Shown here: piece after piece, positions 62,806-64,000 of the stretch
Layout of the letters: every line of letters begins with the position of its first letter
Numbering within the stretch: position 1 is the stretch's first letter
Source: Promethearchaeota archaeon
GTDB lineage: Archaea > Asgardarchaeota > Lokiarchaeia > Helarchaeales > RDOG01
Direction of reading: 5' to 3'
Length of the DNA stretch: 64,000 nucleotides
NCBI GenBank assembly: GCA_011365055.1
Contig: RDOG01000001.1
Location: forward strand, 1 to 64,000
Notes under the pieces: model-generated
What the model was told of the DNA's origin: nothing
Seen by the model: the letters and a program-made list of their open reading frames with translations, nothing else
Database searches by the model: none
Translations under genes and position numbers: made by a program

Positions 62806-64000
62806 TTGACAAATGAAAATGGAACTGAAGTTTTAATTAATGTAATTGACAGTGATTATAGGGAAAAAAACAAGATATTTGCTTTTTTTATTCTTCCAAT
62901 TATCATTACTTTGTTCTTTATTCAAGGTCTTCGTGCATATGCGCCAGGTATCTATATTGGAATATTTCATGTTGTTTTTCAAGACCCCGGTTGGATATTC
63001 TCTTTAATGGTGCTATTTACTGTTATATTGCTGATACTTCCTGTTTTTAGTAATGCTTTATGTAGTCATTTTGGGGAAGAAAAAATATATTTTACTTCTA
63101 TTATTGTTATCGCAGCAAGTCGATTAATAATGGCATTTCACTTGATTTCTATTTTAGAAACCATTTTTGCAGGTATTATCGTTGGGTTTTATGGAATTTT
63201 TCTCAGTATATTCATTAAGAATTTAATTAAAAATCCTTTAAATATCAATGATAAATCGAAAATTGGAATTATTTCGTTTTCCATTCTTATAGCATTTCTG
63301 ATAGATGCATTATTGCGTACAATTGGTCTCACTTCTGATATAAGCCTAATAACATGGTCGCTTCTACCAAATTTTTGGTATTTTATTCAATATTTATGGT
63401 TGATAATACAAATACCTCTTTCAATTCTAAGTGTATATTTTAGTAGAAGTACAAATCATTTAATCTTCAAAGGAATAGATCTCAAAGAAAAAGATAAATC
63501 AATAGCTGATAAAAGAAATTTTTGGATAATTATTGCTTTTGGATTAGGAATGTTTTTCTTCTTATCGTTTAACATGTTTTTATATCCTAATGCAATAGTG
63601 GAATTCGCAACAGTTAATTTTGCAACAAGAATCAGCTATAATGTTATAAATCCAATATTCATCTGCTCCCTTACATTCAGTGTACTCTATATCTTGTTTT
63701 TTAAAGAAAAATACATTCTTAAAAAGGAACTAATAATTATTTATAACGCTATATTCCTAATTTCGCTAATATTGCTCTTATTCGTAGCTGGAATCATGCC
63801 ATCTTCTTGTTATATTATTTCAATTGTAATGACTGTTTCATTAACTTTTATGTTCATTGATCTACATGTTTTACTAGTTAATATTGGCATAAAAAATACC
63901 AAATATGTAAAATTAAAATCTATTTCCAATATTATTTCTATTGGATTTTTGTTCTATTTGTTATTTGTATTTCTATTTGACTTTACAACCGATCATGCTT
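62806..64000 (+). CDS. Polytopic membrane protein, partial (C-terminus beyond window)
   Basis: The frame is open from the TTG at 62806 (after GGAG at 62797-62800) to the right edge, about 398 codons. It starts MTNENGTEVLINVIDSDYRE and then has many hydrophobic helices: KIFAFFILPIIITLFFIQGL, WIFSLMVLFTVILLILPVF and IGIISFSILIAFLIDALLR. A hydrophilic loop, FKGIDLKEKDKSIADKR, lies in the middle. The spacing of about ten helices resembles a major-facilitator-type transporter, but no signature motif is clear. It lies 49 bp after the glycosidase gene on the same strand and may transport its substrate or product. Confidence 0.6.
   Translation, partial: MTNENGTEVLINVIDSDYREKNKIFAFFILPIIITLFFIQGLRAYAPGIYIGIFHVVFQDPGWIFSLMVLFTVILLILPVFSNALCSHFGEEKIYFTSIIVIAASRLIMAFHLISILETIFAGIIVGFYGIFLSIFIKNLIKNPLNINDKSKIGIISFSILIAFLIDALLRTIGLTSDISLITWSLLPNFWYFIQYLWLIIQIPLSILSVYFSRSTNHLIFKGIDLKEKDKSIADKRNFWIIIAFGLGMFFFLSFNMFLYPNAIVEFATVNFATRISYNVINPIFICSLTFSVLYILFFKEKYILKKELIIIYNAIFLISLILLLFVAGIMPSSCYIISIVMTVSLTFMFIDLHVLLVNIGIKNTKYVKLKSISNIISIGFLFYLLFVFLFDFTTDHA

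Overview
The window is AT-rich archaeal DNA that most resembles an Asgard archaeon, probably Lokiarchaeia-like. The archaeal core shows in an archaeal-type TyrRS, a nurA-herA-mre11-rad50 operon, 2-oxoacid:ferredoxin oxidoreductase, Hdr-type iron-sulfur proteins and 7-deazaguanine (archaeosine pathway) genes. The Asgard flavour comes from a Rag/Gtr-like small GTPase with an Arf-like P-loop, two tandem 7TM proteins with a longin/roadblock-like C-terminal domain, and an SMC locus with two different ScpB/KITE genes. Many genes start with TTG or GTG placed 5-10 nt after Shine-Dalgarno strings such as GAGGTGAT. Lineage is inferred from gene content; no rRNA or tRNA gene was found.

Layout. 1-5183: the N-terminal part of a giant exported PKD/thrombospondin-type-3 surface protein, running off the left edge. 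5.4-18.8 kb: an ArsB/NhaD-type permease, a zinc-ribbon protein, a GH20 hexosaminidase-like enzyme, korDAB, a methyltransferase, queE, an LpxL-like acyltransferase, a CBS-pair protein and queC, with membrane proteins between. 18.9-25.8 kb: the DNA-end-resection operon nurA-herA-mre11-rad50 (minus strand). 26-30.4 kb: a 7TM protein with a small partner, then three hydrolases (beta-CASP metallo-beta-lactamase, OB-HD exoribonuclease, metallophosphoesterase). 30.5-33.8 kb: an enoyl-CoA hydratase-family protein and three HdrD/C/B-like proteins.

33.8-36.9 kb: three membrane proteins (one CruF/DUF422-like, one DUF998-like) and TyrRS. 37.2-41.1 kb: an ABC exporter with a PGF-anchor surface protein and a divergent HTH regulator; a 22-bp near-palindrome sits beside the probable ABC TATA box. 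41.1-48.7 kb, all minus strand: Hsp20, PAC2, the two 7TM-longin-like proteins, two charged small proteins, a GNAT enzyme, a SWIM-finger protein and the Rag-like GTPase.

48.9-55.8 kb, plus strand: the chromosome-organisation locus scpB-like, smc, scpA-like, scpB-like. The second ScpB-like protein ends in a long Glu-rich 18-bp tandem repeat. 55.8-64 kb: an HTH-ferredoxin protein, a GNAT/zinc-ribbon protein, a second Hsp20, a 0.7-kb gap without genes, a six-repeat kelch-type surface protein of higher GC, a six-hairpin glycosidase-like protein and a membrane protein cut by the right edge. There is no CRISPR array, insertion sequence or prophage.
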